Positions 19,550 to 28,220 of a stretch of DNA of 64,000 bases are shown here, piece after piece. The translations under genes and the position numbers were made by a program. Under the pieces are notes generated by a model. The model did not search any database. It was not told the DNA's origin and saw only the letters and a program-made list of their open reading frames with translations. The stretch is from assembly GCF_036924745.1 (NCBI RefSeq), contig NZ_JAZHSD010000001.1, positions 1,302,001 through 1,366,000 on the forward strand. Direction: 5' to 3'. The stretch's first letter is position 1; the number at the start of each line of letters is the position of its first letter. This DNA is from Bradyrhizobium sp. AZCC 1693 (lineage in GTDB: Bacteria > Pseudomonadota > Alphaproteobacteria > Rhizobiales > Xanthobacteraceae).

Positions 19550-20104
19550 TCAGCGTATCGGATGGTTATACCTTCGATCGCGTCGCCATTTCTGAGATTG
19601 ATTTGGTTGATATAGGTCAATCGCCGGGAAAACGTTTGTCAACCGGCTGCCCCGCGCTGGTCGGTTGATCGGCGGATCGCGAGACACTTGTGAAGATGGC
19701 TGACACAGCAATAAGCCAGCACCGGCCGCCGTGATTGAAGCCAAGAACTGAATATCCGGCCGTTGTGCGGGATCGTGCGCGACTGCTGCTGCTTCATATT
19801 GAAGTCTTGCATTGCAGGCGCAGCTCGGGAGGTCATTGAAACGCCCGCAGGCGTCGTGACGCATACAGGCAGCATCCAAAGCATCAACGGGCCGAGTTCC
19901 TGGTCGGCTACCCGGGCCACAGTAATTCCCATGAAATAACAACCCGTCCTGATCGATGTGATGGCCGTCGCCGCCAATCGATTGCCTGCTATGAAATTCC
20001 CCAGAGCGCGCTTCCGCCATTGCGGTTAAGACAACACAGGCGCAAAGGACGAAAACCACGCACGAACGCTCCAACCGGAAATACATTGCATAAGGCCCTG
20101 TCAT
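19550..20104 (-). CDS. Secreted phospholipase-A2-like protein
   Basis: 184 residues with a signal peptide (about 12-33). The mature part carries the two signature segments of secreted PLA2: the calcium loop HGNYCGPG (58-65) and the active-site helix DAACMRHDAC (77-86) with the His83-Asp84 dyad. Further cysteines follow (CGRFNDLPSCAC). The family cleaves sn-2 ester bonds of phospholipids in a calcium-dependent way. The C-terminal ~45 residues are basic and look disordered. Start taken at the ATG at 20104; an in-frame TTG precedes it and a later ATG (20086) is possible. A near-consensus EcfG promoter lies 50 bases upstream. Confidence 0.72.
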   Translation of the reverse strand: MTGPYAMYFRLERSCVVFVLCACVVLTAMAEARSGEFHSRQSIGGDGHHIDQDGLLFHGNYCGPGSRPGTRPVDALDAACMRHDACGRFNDLPSCACNARLQYEAAAVAHDPAQRPDIQFLASITAAGAGLLLCQPSSQVSRDPPINRPARGSRLTNVFPAIDLYQPNQSQKWRRDRRYNHPIR

Positions 20105-20153
20105 GCTTGAGCCATCCAAAATTGCGACCGATTGGAAAATCCATTGAAAGTAT

Positions 20154-20178
20154 AATGTTCAGGGCGCGCTCCAGTTCC
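20154..20178 (-). promoter_or_regulatory. Near-consensus EcfG promoter of PLA2-like gene
   Basis: On the minus strand, GGAAC (20178-20174), 16 bases, then CATT (20157-20154). One base differs from the EcfG consensus CGTT. It ends 49 bases before the PLA2-like start, an appropriate distance. Weaker than the exact match at 17551. Confidence 0.4.
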
Positions 20179-20311
20179 AGATGGAGTAGCGTTAGAGCGA
20201 CCGCTTCGCTGATTTCTGGCACGCTGGCGGCGGCAAGGCGGCCTGGTCTTTCCGGCAGGTCACGTCGCAGCCCACTTTGGACTATTGACCTCCGGATGCC
20301 AGACCGCCGCT

Positions 20312-20908
20312 TTATCGCTCGATCGTGCCTATACGGCGAATCTTCTTTTGCAGAAGCATGACTCCGTAGAGCAGCGCCTCGGCGGTGGGCGGACAGCCCG
20401 GCACATAGATATCGACTGGAATGATCCGATCGCATCCGCGGACGACGGAATACGAGTAGTGATAGTAACCGCCGCCGTTGGCGCAGGATCCCATCGAGAT
20501 CACGTAGCGCGGCTCCGGCATCTGGTCGTACACCTTGCGCAAGGCCGGCGCCATTTTGTTGCACAATGTACCGGCGACAATCATCACGTCGGACTGGCGC
20601 GGCGAGGCACGCGGTGCAAAGCCGAAGCGTTCGGCGTCGTAGCGCGGCATTGCCATCTGCATCATTTCGATCGCGCAGCAGGCGAGACCGAATGTCATCC
20701 ACATCAGCGAGCCGCTGCGCGCCCAGGTAATCAGGTTCTCCGCGCTCGTGACCAGAAAGCCCCGGTCCGACAGCTCGTGGTCCAGTTCGCGAAAGAAACG
20801 GCCGTCCCCGCCGACTTGCGGGTCGGCATAGCGATGGATGGTCCCGACGGGCGCGGTCATCGTCATGGCTGGATGTCCGCCTTGCACTATGAGTTGACTA
20901 TTGCCCAT
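20312..20908 (-). CDS. nuoB: NADH-quinone oxidoreductase subunit B paralogue
   Basis: 198 residues, carrying the N2 [4Fe-4S] cluster site of complex I. All ligands are present: the adjacent pair in [10 protein letters not shown] (77-78), GSCANGGG, and VPGCPPT. Start at 20908 is supported by GGCAGGAGATCCGC directly before the ATG. No nuoA, nuoC or other subunit follows on this strand. It lies back to back with a nuoD on the other strand, so this is an orphan copy rather than a normal nuo operon. Confidence 0.92.
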   Translation of the reverse strand: MGNSQLIVQGGHPAMTMTAPVGTIHRYADPQVGGDGRFFRELDHELSDRGFLVTSAENLITWARSGSLMWMTFGLACCAIEMMQMAMPRYDAERFGFAPRASPRQSDVMIVAGTLCNKMAPALRKVYDQMPEPRYVISMGSCANGGGYYHYSYSVVRGCDRIIPVDIYVPGCPPTAEALLYGVMLLQKKIRRIGTIER

Positions 20909-20951
20909 GCGGATCTCCTGCCGGCCCGGCACTGCCGATGCACGACCCAAT

Positions 20952-21119
20952 TCAATGGGCAAATCGCGCAAAGGCGAGAAGCAGCGCCAACACTACGGCT
21001 CCCACCAACCCTGCGATAAAGATGGCGCGGCGCAGGGGAGTGCGGAGAATGATCTCGCCGCCTCTGGCCTTCTCGGCCGGATAAGGCGCTGTCGGCTGCT
21101 GTTCGTTCCTTTCGGTCAT
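20952..21119 (-). CDS. Small single-pass membrane protein upstream of nuoB
   Basis: 55 residues: a polar charged head ([20 protein letters not shown]) and one C-terminal membrane helix (about 32-52, [19 protein letters not shown]). It ends 43 bases before nuoB on the same strand, so the two are probably co-transcribed. It is not NuoA, which has three helices. The start is the ATG at 21119; the frame is open further upstream but looks non-coding. No family known. Confidence 0.55.
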   Translation of the reverse strand: MTERNEQQPTAPYPAEKARGGEIILRTPLRRAIFIAGLVGAVVLALLLAFARFAH

Positions 21120-21319
21120 CGCTGGATCGGCTCGTTTTCCATGCATCTGGTTGTCTCGCGACAAATGCACGCCTCTCGCGCCCTGTGGGCCAAACCAATG
21201 CAAGACGAAAGGTTCCTGGCCGCCCGCCTCCAAAAATGTCGCGGGCGGTCGCGCCTGCGGAACCGGCGATGGTGCCGGGCGTTTCACCGATGGCTCCGGC
21301 AAATGAAACGAGGCGCGCA

Positions 21320-22511
21320 ATGGCCGACGCTGCGCTCCGCAATTTCACGATCAATTTTGGACCGCAGCATCCGGCAGCGCATGGGGTGCTGCGCCTGGTG
21401 CCTGGAACTTGACGGTGAGGTGGTCGAGCGTGTCGATCCCCATATCGGCCTGCTCCATCGCGGCACCGAAAAGTTGATCGAGCACAAAACCTATCTGCAG
21501 GCGTTGCCCTACTTCGACCGGCTCGACTATGTCGCGCCGATGAATCAGGAGCATGCGTTCTGCCTGGCGACCGAAAAGCTGCTTGGCATCGCCGTTCCCA
21601 GACGCGGTCAACTCATCCGCGTGCTCTATTGCGAAATCGGCAGGCTGCTCTCGCACCTGCTCAACGTCACCACACAGGCAATGGACGTCGGCGCACTGAC
21701 CCCGCCACTATGGGGTTTCGAAGAGCGCGAAAAACTCATGGTGTTCTACGAGCGCGCTTCCGGTGCACGCATGCACGCCAACTATTTTCGTGTCGGCGGC
21801 GTGCATCAGGATTTGCCGCCCCGCCTGGTCGACGACATCTGGGCGTTCTGCGATCCGTTTTTGCAGGTGTGCGACGATCTCGAGGGGTTGCTGACCAACA
21901 ATCGCATTTTCAAACAGCGCAATGTCGGGATTGGCGTGGTCAAGCTCGCCGATGCGTGGGCCTGGGGATTCTCCGGCGTGATGGTGCGCGGCTCCGGGGC
22001 GGCATGGGACCTGCGCAAGGCGCAGCCCTATGAATGCTATCCCGAGTTTGATTTCGACATCCCGATCGGCAAGCATGGCGACTGCTATGATCGCTACCTC
22101 GTGCGCATGGAAGAGATGCGTCAGTCGGTACGGATCATGAAACAATGCATCGAAAAGCTTCGCGAGCCCGGCGGACAAGGGCTGGTTGCCGCCGGCGACA
22201 ACAAGGTCGTTCCGCCGCGACGGGCCGAAATGAAACGTTCGATGGAGGCGATCATCGAACACTTCAAGCTCTATACCGAAGGGCACCGCGTCCCGGCCGG
22301 CGAAGTCTATGCCGCCGTCGAAGCGCCCAAAGGCGAATTCGGCGTCTACCTCGTCTCCGACGGCACCAACCAGCCCTACAGATGCAAGATCCGCGCGCCC
22401 TCCTTCGCGCATCTTTCGGCGATGGACTTTCTGACGCGCGGCCACATGCTGGCCGACGTTTCCGCCATCATCGGATCGCTCGATATCGTGTTCGGGGAGA
22501 TCGATCGATAA
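21320..22511 (+). pseudogene. nuoD: NuoD with single-base frameshift
   Basis: Complex I 49-kDa (quinone-site) subunit. The normal N-terminus ([20 protein letters not shown]) starts at 21320 and reads in frame to GVLRLV at 21400. The rest ([20 protein letters not shown] onward) continues only in the next frame from 21402. One extra C at 21401/21402 accounts for this. Joined, the two parts give 396 residues, the usual NuoD length, with [20 protein letters not shown] and the C-terminal GEIDR end intact. Either the gene is freshly inactivated or the assembly has an error. Without correction the product stops six codons after the insertion. Confidence 0.88.
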
Positions 22512-22591
22512 GCGCTGGAAGAGAGACACAAGCGCCGCGAAGCGGTTCGCGCCGCCACGTTGCAGGACCAATTTGAGGACGGAGGGACGCC

Positions 22592-22915
22592 ATGCCCCAC
22601 ATTCAGACAGGCAATCAGATAGTCACGCAGATCACCGTCATTGAGGCAGAGCCGGAAAAGCAGAATGAGGCGCTGTCACTGATGGCAGAGCGAGCACGCT
22701 TCATGGCGCGCCAGCCGGGCTTTGTCTCAATCAGCCTGCACCGAAGCCTCGACGGTCGGCGCATCGTCAACTACATCCAGTGGCAAAATCGCGAGCTGCT
22801 GCATTCCGCCCACCAATCGCCGGACTTTCGCAAGGCCTGGCGCAAGTTCGACGACTTGACCGATCAAATCGATCCCCACCTCTACGAAGTTGCCGAGGTT
22901 CTGGACGCTCGCTGA
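22592..22915 (+). CDS. Antibiotic-biosynthesis-monooxygenase-fold protein
   Basis: 107-residue dimeric alpha-beta barrel (ABM) protein: [18 protein letters not shown] opening strand and helix, [24 protein letters not shown] central strands. Small ABM proteins include haem-degrading and quinone-forming oxygenases, but specificity cannot be read here. GACGGAGGG precedes the ATG. It lies 80 bases after nuoD and 2 bases before sdhB, so it probably shares their transcript. Confidence 0.82.
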   Translation: MPHIQTGNQIVTQITVIEAEPEKQNEALSLMAERARFMARQPGFVSISLHRSLDGRRIVNYIQWQNRELLHSAHQSPDFRKAWRKFDDLTDQIDPHLYEVAEVLDAR

Positions 22916-22917
22916 AC

Positions 22918-23697
22918 ATGGCCCAATTCACGCTTCCCAAGAACTCGAAGATCACCGCAGGTAAGATGTGGGCTCGTCCAGCGGGCGCGCGGAACCCACG
23001 CGAGTACTGCGTCTATCGCTGGAATCCCGACGACGGGAAGAACCCGCGCATGGACACCTACTTCGTCGATCTCGACGATTGCGGGCCGATGGTGCTCGAC
23101 GCGCTGATCTGGATCAAGAACGTCATCGATCCGACCCTCACCTTCCGTCGCTCATGCCGTGAGGGCATCTGCGGCTCGTGCTCGATGAACATCGACGGCA
23201 CCAACACGCTCGCCTGCACCATGGCGACGGACGAGATCAAGGGCGTGGTTCGGGTCTATCCGCTGCCGCATCTGCCGGTAATCAAGGATCTCGTTCCCGA
23301 TCTCAACAACTTCTACGCCCAGTACGCTTCGATCGAGCCGTGGCTCAAGACCGTCACACCGACGCCGGAAAAGGAATGGAAGCAATCGCCCAACGACCGC
23401 GCCAATCTCGACGGCCTCTACGAATGCATTCTCTGCGCTTGCTGCAGTACCGCGTGTCCCAGCTATTGGTGGACCAGCGAGCGCTTCCTCGGGCCGGCCG
23501 CCCTGCTGCAAGCGCACCGCTGGATCATGGACAGCCGCGACGAGGCGAGCGGCGAGCGGCTCGATGATCTTGAGGACCCGTTCCGGCTCTACCGCTGCCA
23601 CACCATCATGAACTGCGCCAAGGTCTGCCCGAAGGACCTCAATCCCGCCAAGGCCATCGCGGAGATAAAAAAGCTCCTCGTCGAGCGACAAATGTGA
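22918..23697 (+). CDS. sdhB: Succinate dehydrogenase iron-sulfur subunit paralogue
   Basis: 259 residues. The N-terminal plant-type ferredoxin domain has its [2Fe-2S] cysteines in [10 protein letters not shown] and the later LAC. The C-terminal domain has the [4Fe-4S] motif [12 protein letters not shown] and the [3Fe-4S] region [12 protein letters not shown]. All cluster ligands are intact, so it can carry electrons from a flavoprotein to quinone. No sdhA, sdhC or sdhD is nearby, so it is either a solitary spare subunit or a partner for the adjacent orphan Nuo proteins. Start at the ATG two bases after the ABM stop. Confidence 0.93.
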   Translation: MAQFTLPKNSKITAGKMWARPAGARNPREYCVYRWNPDDGKNPRMDTYFVDLDDCGPMVLDALIWIKNVIDPTLTFRRSCREGICGSCSMNIDGTNTLACTMATDEIKGVVRVYPLPHLPVIKDLVPDLNNFYAQYASIEPWLKTVTPTPEKEWKQSPNDRANLDGLYECILCACCSTACPSYWWTSERFLGPAALLQAHRWIMDSRDEASGERLDDLEDPFRLYRCHTIMNCAKVCPKDLNPAKAIAEIKKLLVERQM

Positions 23698-23765
23698 CCG
23701 CACTGCGTGTCCTTGGTCCAGATTTCGAGGTCGGCGATCGTAGGGATGGTTCGTTGCAACCAGGC

Positions 23766-23797
23766 GGCGGATTACGCCTGCGGCTAATCCGCCCTAC
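23766..23797 (-). repeat. REP hairpin with GTAG foot
   Basis: Nine-base arms (GGCGGATTA at 23766-23774, TAATCCGCC at 23785-23793) around a 10-base loop. CTAC at 23794-23797 reads as GTAG on the minus strand, the REP signature. It lies in the 105-base gap between sdhB and the convergent exported protein gene, where it could also stop transcription. Confidence 0.65.
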
Positions 23798-23802
23798 GCT
23801 TG

Positions 23803-24948
23803 CTAGAGTCGCGCCTTCTGTGCGAGCGGAATCCGAAACGTCCTGAAGCCTTCGATGTCGGGAAACCACGCGGCGGCTTCGCGCGAAGCCAGCGTCAGGA
23901 CCGCGGCCGGGACTTCGCCGCTGATCAGCCGCTCGACCGCGCCGGCTTTTGCTTCGCTGAACTGGACTTCCGCGGCGCCTGCCGCCATCAGCGCGGCGCT
24001 GACGCTGCCGCTCGCTGCGGACTGCTTCTCCTCGATCGCAATGCTCTTGTTGTTCAGGTCGGACAACGAATTGATCTCCGGACGCGCCAGGACCAGCGCC
24101 ACCAGATTGTCGCGGTTGTCTGGCGATGCCGCCTTGTCGGTATCGCCGGCCTCACCGGGCCCTACTGCCACAGTGTCCGATTTGTTGGCCGCTTCCCGTC
24201 CCGTCCCGATGGCGGTGACGAGATCGGCCATTCCCGTCGCTTCCACAACCTGCTGCTGAATGGTGCGGGGCGCCGAAGCGGGAGCAGCGCCGGCCGTGGC
24301 AGGCGACGCGGCGATGTCGGGCGAAGCTGGCGCCGCGGCAATCTCGAGCGTAGCAGGCGGCGGCAGGGCGACCTCGGACTTCACCTCGGACTTGACCTCG
24401 GATTTGGAGGGCTCCACGGGCTGCGACGCGGCAATGGAGGCTCCCTGCGCCGGCTCTGGCCTGTCGGCGCTACCCAATTTGCGCTCCGGCGTTTGCGTTC
24501 CTGCGACGGCCTTCTCCACGGCTTTTTCAGGAGTCACTGTCGCCGTGGCCGCCGGAATTTCCTTACCCGTTGGTTGAGGTGCGGAATTGGGGGCGGCGAT
24601 CTTTTTGGTGTGCGACGCCTTGTTCGGCGCCCTGCTATTCGACGCCGCCTTGCCGGCGTGCGGCGCGGTGCGGGAAACCGGTGCGGGCTGCCTTGCCACG
24701 CGTGGGCGGGCCGCTTGTTCAACTCTTTCTGTTTCCGCCTCGGCCGGCGCCAAGACATTGGTCTCGCGTTCCTCGCGATGCCGCGCAGACAATGCTTGAT
24801 AAGACCAGGCCATATAGGATTGACACGCACGGTTGCACGGCAGCCCGTCGATATAAACGACGCCGGGTGAATCGAGCGGATTTGCTTGCAGGGCTCCACT
24901 TGAACCGAGGAACAGGATCAGGGTCAGCAAAGTCCAATTTCTCGACAT
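23803..24948 (-). CDS. Exported protein: linker plus binding-protein-like C-terminus
   Basis: 381 residues. Signal peptide at 1-22. A short N-terminal region follows with a cysteine pair (GLPCNRACQSYMAWSYQAL), then a ~190-residue low-complexity linker rich in Ala, Pro, Lys and Glu that includes three tandem SEVK-type units. The last ~105 residues (from NLVALVLARPEINSLSDL) resemble the second lobe of TAXI/NMT1-type periplasmic binding proteins. Probably periplasmic and anchored or complexed by its N-terminal part. CGGAGTAGTC precedes the ATG. Conserved hypothetical; function unknown. Confidence 0.75.
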   Translation of the reverse strand: MSRNWTLLTLILFLGSSGALQANPLDSPGVVYIDGLPCNRACQSYMAWSYQALSARHREERETNVLAPAEAETERVEQAARPRVARQPAPVSRTAPHAGKAASNSRAPNKASHTKKIAAPNSAPQPTGKEIPAATATVTPEKAVEKAVAGTQTPERKLGSADRPEPAQGASIAASQPVEPSKSEVKSEVKSEVALPPPATLEIAAAPASPDIAASPATAGAAPASAPRTIQQQVVEATGMADLVTAIGTGREAANKSDTVAVGPGEAGDTDKAASPDNRDNLVALVLARPEINSLSDLNNKSIAIEEKQSAASGSVSAALMAAGAAEVQFSEAKAGAVERLISGEVPAAVLTLASREAAAWFPDIEGFRTFRIPLAQKARL

Positions 24949-25141
24949 GACTACTCCGTTTGAACGCGCAGGGAGCGGGAACCGGCCTGGGAAAGATCTC
25001 GCGCGCGAGCTACGGTTGGGTCAGAGGCGGAGTTTCAAAAAAAAGACCCATTCTACTTTGCATGGGGTTGTTTTCGAGATTTTGCGTCTGGGCCTCGCGG
25101 TGTGCCGAAGACATCTGCAGTAAGCGGGCGAAATCTCCCGC

Positions 25142-25233
25142 GTAGATCCGGATGGAGCGCAGCGCAATCCGGGATCAGCTCGACAGGTTGCGCGACCGCA
25201 CCCGGATTTCGCTGCGCTCCATCCGGGATCTAC
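25142..25233. repeat. Long REP-type inverted repeat
   Basis: Arms of about 32 bases (25142-25173 and 25201-25233) that match with one mismatch and one single-base indel, separated by 27 bases. Both ends carry GTAG/CTAC. It lies just beyond the stop of the CtpA-type protease in the otherwise gene-free stretch 24949-25268; nothing else is visible there. Confidence 0.75.
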
Positions 25234-25268
25234 AGGCTGCGCGTGCGCGTTGCCGTTGTTGGCTGCGA

Positions 25269-26603
25269 CTAGTTCGGCACCGCCCGCTTCGCAGCCGCCG
25301 GCGCGTTCGCATTCACCGTCACGCCGCGCAGCAGATTGAACGCCGCGTTCAGCGCCTTGTCGTCCTTCTCGTTCGGCGGAACCCAGGCTTGCGAGCCGGC
25401 CTGCTCGGCGCCGTCGGCGGCGAGGTGGCCGCGCATCGAGGCTTCGCCCTTCAGTTCGGCGCGGGTCTTCAATTCGTCCGGCACGTCCTGCAGCACCTCG
25501 ACGTCGGGCGCGATGCCCTGGGCCTGGATCGAACGGCCCGACGGCGTGAAGTAGCGCGCCGTGGTCAGCGCCAGCGCGCCATTGCCTGATCCGAGCGGGA
25601 TGATGGTCTGCACCGAGCCCTTGCCGAAGGTGCGCGTGCCGATCAGGGTGGCGCGCTTGTGGTCGCGCAAGGCGCCCGCCACGATCTCGGAGGCGGAGGC
25701 CGAGCCGCCATTGATCAGCACGACCAGCGGCTTGCCCTTGGTGATGTCGCCGCCGCGCGCGGTGAAGCGCTGGGTTTCCTCCGCGGTGCGGCCGCGGGTC
25801 GAGACCACTTCACCCCGGTTCATGAAGGCGCTCGACACCGACACCGCTTGGTCGAGCAATCCGCCCGGATTGTTGCGGAGATCGACGACATAGCCCGCGA
25901 GCTTGTCGGCGGGGATCTCCTTGGCGATGCTGGCGATGGCCTTTTTCAGGCCCTCGGTGGTCTGCTCGTTGAAGCGGGTGATCCTGATATAGCCGATGTC
26001 GCCGCTGTCGGTCTTGTAACGGACCGGGCGCACCCGGATGATCTCGCGGATGATGGCAACATCGATCGGCGCGGCCGAACCCTTGCGCGCGACCTTCAGC
26101 TTTATCTTGCTGTTGGCCGGGCCCTTCATCCGGCTTACCGCCTGTTCGAGGGTCATGCCCTGGATGGCCTCGTCATCGATCTGGGTGATCACGTCGCCCG
26201 ACAGCATGCCGGCCTTGGCCGCGGGCGTATCGTCGATCGGCGTGACCACCTTGACGAGGCCGTCTTCCATCGTGACCTCAATGCCGAGCCCGCCGAACTC
26301 GCCATGGGTGGTCTCCTGCATGTCGCTCCAGCCCTTCTCATTCATGTAGCGCGAATGAGGATCGAGCGCGGAGATCATGCCGTTGATGGCGCCTTCCATC
26401 AGCTTGGAATCGTCGGGCTTCTCGACGTAGCTGGTCTTGATCCGCTCGAACACATTGCCGAACAAATTGAGCTGGGTGTAGGCGTCGGAACGGGCCGCAG
26501 CCTTTGCCGCCGCCACCAGATTCGCGCCCTGCGGTGCCATCACGACAAAGGTCAGACACGCGCCCGTCACCGTGCCGAGAAGAAAGGCAAAATTCCTGCG
26601 CAT
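25269..26603 (-). CDS. ctpA: C-terminal processing peptidase, S41 family
   Basis: 444-residue periplasmic serine protease. N-terminal membrane segment or signal (NFAFLLGTVTGACLTFVVM). Then the CTP N domain (ALDPHSRYM), a PDZ domain (about 90-170, GEFGGLGIEV, AGMLSGDVITQID) and the S41 protease core. Catalytic Ser lies in GGSASASEIVAGAL and Lys in GTRTFGKGSVQT. Start at the ATG at 26603. It cuts C-termini of envelope proteins. It is flanked on both sides by REP hairpins. The RlmH/EnvC neighbours usual for the housekeeping copy are absent, so it may be a paralogue. Confidence 0.92.
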   Translation of the reverse strand: MRRNFAFLLGTVTGACLTFVVMAPQGANLVAAAKAAARSDAYTQLNLFGNVFERIKTSYVEKPDDSKLMEGAINGMISALDPHSRYMNEKGWSDMQETTHGEFGGLGIEVTMEDGLVKVVTPIDDTPAAKAGMLSGDVITQIDDEAIQGMTLEQAVSRMKGPANSKIKLKVARKGSAAPIDVAIIREIIRVRPVRYKTDSGDIGYIRITRFNEQTTEGLKKAIASIAKEIPADKLAGYVVDLRNNPGGLLDQAVSVSSAFMNRGEVVSTRGRTAEETQRFTARGGDITKGKPLVVLINGGSASASEIVAGALRDHKRATLIGTRTFGKGSVQTIIPLGSGNGALALTTARYFTPSGRSIQAQGIAPDVEVLQDVPDELKTRAELKGEASMRGHLAADGAEQAGSQAWVPPNEKDDKALNAAFNLLRGVTVNANAPAAAKRAVPN

Positions 26604-26756
26604 CGTGGGGCGTCCCTTTTCCCTTGCGGACGCCCGCGATTTCAGTGAATCGGCGCCCCTGTCCCGGCGCCACCAACTCACAATGGCTTTTTGGTCGGAT
26701 CAAGGCACGCCGGCCCCCGGGCCATTACGGCTTTTTATCGGCTTCCGGCTTGCCCG

Positions 26757-26825
26757 GTAGCCCGATGAGCGGAGCGATACCCGGAGCCCCATTTTACCCC
26801 GCATCGCTACGCTCATGCGGGCTAC
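26757..26825. repeat. REP-type inverted repeat upstream of ctpA
   Basis: Arms of about 28 bases (26757-26784 and 26798-26825), beginning GTAGCCCG and ending CGGGCTAC, with a few mismatches. Same GTAG/CTAC foot as the other REPs but a different arm sequence. The surrounding 409-base gap (26604-27012) has no convincing gene. Confidence 0.65.
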
Positions 26826-27012
26826 GGATTCGAAGTCGACTAATCGGCTTCCTGCAGCCTGTTTTGCCAGGTGGAGGGCCGGGTTCCAAAACCACGCTTG
26901 GCGCAGGTGCCCAGCCAGTAGCCGAATTGCGGCGGAAGGTTGCGGAATGGGCCCTCCACGCCGAGCTATGAGCAGGTCGATTCCACGACCACGAGGCCGG
27001 CGCCGCCTTCTT

Positions 27013-27312
27013 TTACTTTGCGGCGCCCTCGGCGGATTTGGCTTTTGGCTTGGCCGGCGGCGCCTTGGCCACCGCCTTCGGCGGCGCGCTGTCGCTGCGC
27101 ACCGTTCCCCAGGGGTCCGAACTCTTCTGTTCCGGGATGTTGCCGAGCGACCGCCGGTAGGCTTTCTCGGCTTCCTTCTCGGCCGCGATTTCCGACGGTG
27201 TCTTGACCTTGTCGGGATCACCGTATTTCGGAACACTATTCTGAGCCCAGACGGGCCCCGCCAGCGCGACGATCACGACGGTAGCGCGCAAAATTCCGCC
27301 CAGGATTTTCAT
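27013..27312 (-). CDS. Small exported protein with Lys/Ala/Pro-rich tail
   Basis: 99 residues. Signal peptide 1-23 (LRATVVIVALAGPVWA, cleavage before QNS). A charged middle (KTPSEIAAEKEAEKAYRRSLG, likely helical) is followed by SSDPWGTVR and an Ala/Lys/Pro tail. Periplasmic; resembles short conserved hypotheticals of Bradyrhizobium. No function known. Its start lies 35 bases from a dispersed 57-base repeat. Confidence 0.72.
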   Translation of the reverse strand: MKILGGILRATVVIVALAGPVWAQNSVPKYGDPDKVKTPSEIAAEKEAEKAYRRSLGNIPEQKSSDPWGTVRSDSAPPKAVAKAPPAKPKAKSAEGAAK

Positions 27313-27346
27313 GCCATCACTCCCCCATTTCGACCCAAGGCTCTAA

Positions 27347-27403
27347 TTTTTGACGCGTCTTCCTGATGCGAACCGGCGTCCAGGTCGCCCGAAAGCGCTA
27401 TAG
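27347..27403 (+). repeat. Dispersed ~57-base repeat, copy 1
   Basis: Contains the landmarks TTTGACGCGT, TGATGCGAACCGG, CCAGGTCGCC and GAAAGCGCTATAG. The same order with small differences occurs at 28164-28220. Both copies have the same orientation and bracket the HAD phosphatase gene. It resembles a common intergenic repeat of Bradyrhizobium. Confidence 0.65.
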
Positions 27404-27486
27404 CACAGCTCGCGCACCGGCTTAAGCGCCGGATCGGGCCGAATTCGGTCCAGCCCGTTGCCGATACCTGACCAGTTTTGTAAACG

Positions 27487-28119
27487 ATGGCCATGAATTT
27501 GCCGCCAGCGCCCTCCTCCGCCGACGTTTTGCTGTTCGACCTCGGCCGTGTCGTGCTCGACATCAGCTTCGATCAGGTAATGGCGAACTGGGCGCAGCAC
27601 GCGGGCTGCGCGCCCGCCGACCTCGCCGGGCGTTTTGTCGTCAACGACAGTTTCAAGCATCACGAGATCGGCCAGATCGATGACGCCGCGTTCTTTGCGA
27701 GCCTGCGCCAGTCGCTCGGCATCGGCATCACCGACGCGCAGTTCCTGGAAGGCTGGAACGCGATCTTCACCGGCGAGATGCCGGGCATTGCGCCTTTGCT
27801 GGCCGGCGCCGCCAAACGCATGCCGCTCTATGCTTTCTCCAACACCAATCCGGCCCATGTCGCGCATTTCTCGCAGGCCTATGCCGACGTGCTCAGCCAT
27901 TTCCGCCAGATATTCCTGTCCTCGAGCATCGGTTTGCGCAAACCCGACGCGGAAGCCTATGATCATGTGGTAAAAGCGATCGGCGTGCCGGCGTCGCGAA
28001 TCCTGTTCTTCGACGACTCGGCTGCCAATATCGAAGGGGCGCGGGCTCGCGGCCTTTGTGCCATCCACGTGACATCGACGGATGACGTGGCAAGGGCAGT
28101 GACCGCACTCGAAGTCTAG
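27487..28119 (+). CDS. HAD-family phosphatase, YihX type
   Basis: 210-residue haloacid dehalogenase superfamily hydrolase. Motif I is LLFDLGRVVLD near residues 15-25, with Gly in place of the second Asp, as in YihX-type sugar phosphatases. Motif II is in YAFSNTNP, motif III Lys in LRKPDAEAY, and motif IV in ILFFDDSAANIEGAR. Likely a small sugar-phosphate phosphatase. It lies between two direct copies of a 57-base repeat and before moeA. Confidence 0.88.
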   Translation: MAMNLPPAPSSADVLLFDLGRVVLDISFDQVMANWAQHAGCAPADLAGRFVVNDSFKHHEIGQIDDAAFFASLRQSLGIGITDAQFLEGWNAIFTGEMPGIAPLLAGAAKRMPLYAFSNTNPAHVAHFSQAYADVLSHFRQIFLSSSIGLRKPDAEAYDHVVKAIGVPASRILFFDDSAANIEGARARGLCAIHVTSTDDVARAVTALEV

Positions 28120-28163
28120 CCTTTTCCGTTCCGATGGAAATCGGAACGGGGCTCCAGGTTTTT

Positions 28164-28220
28164 GATTTGACGCGTTTTCTTGACGCGAACCGGTTTCCAC
28201 CTCGCTGGAAAACGCTCTAG
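28164..28220 (+). repeat. Dispersed ~57-base repeat, copy 2
   Basis: Second direct copy of the repeat at 27347, here with TTTGACGCGT, TGACGCGAACCGG, CCACCTCGCTGG and AAAACGCTCTAG. Its final bases merge into the moeA ribosome-binding site (TAGGAGG), so the repeat abuts or donates part of the moeA leader. Confidence 0.65.

Noticed and set aside
20901-21400. Long N-terminal extension of the nuoD downstream frame
   Set aside because: No NuoD-like sequence before 21402 in that frame; it crosses the start of nuoB and the small membrane gene. The true N-terminus is in the neighbouring frame at 21320.
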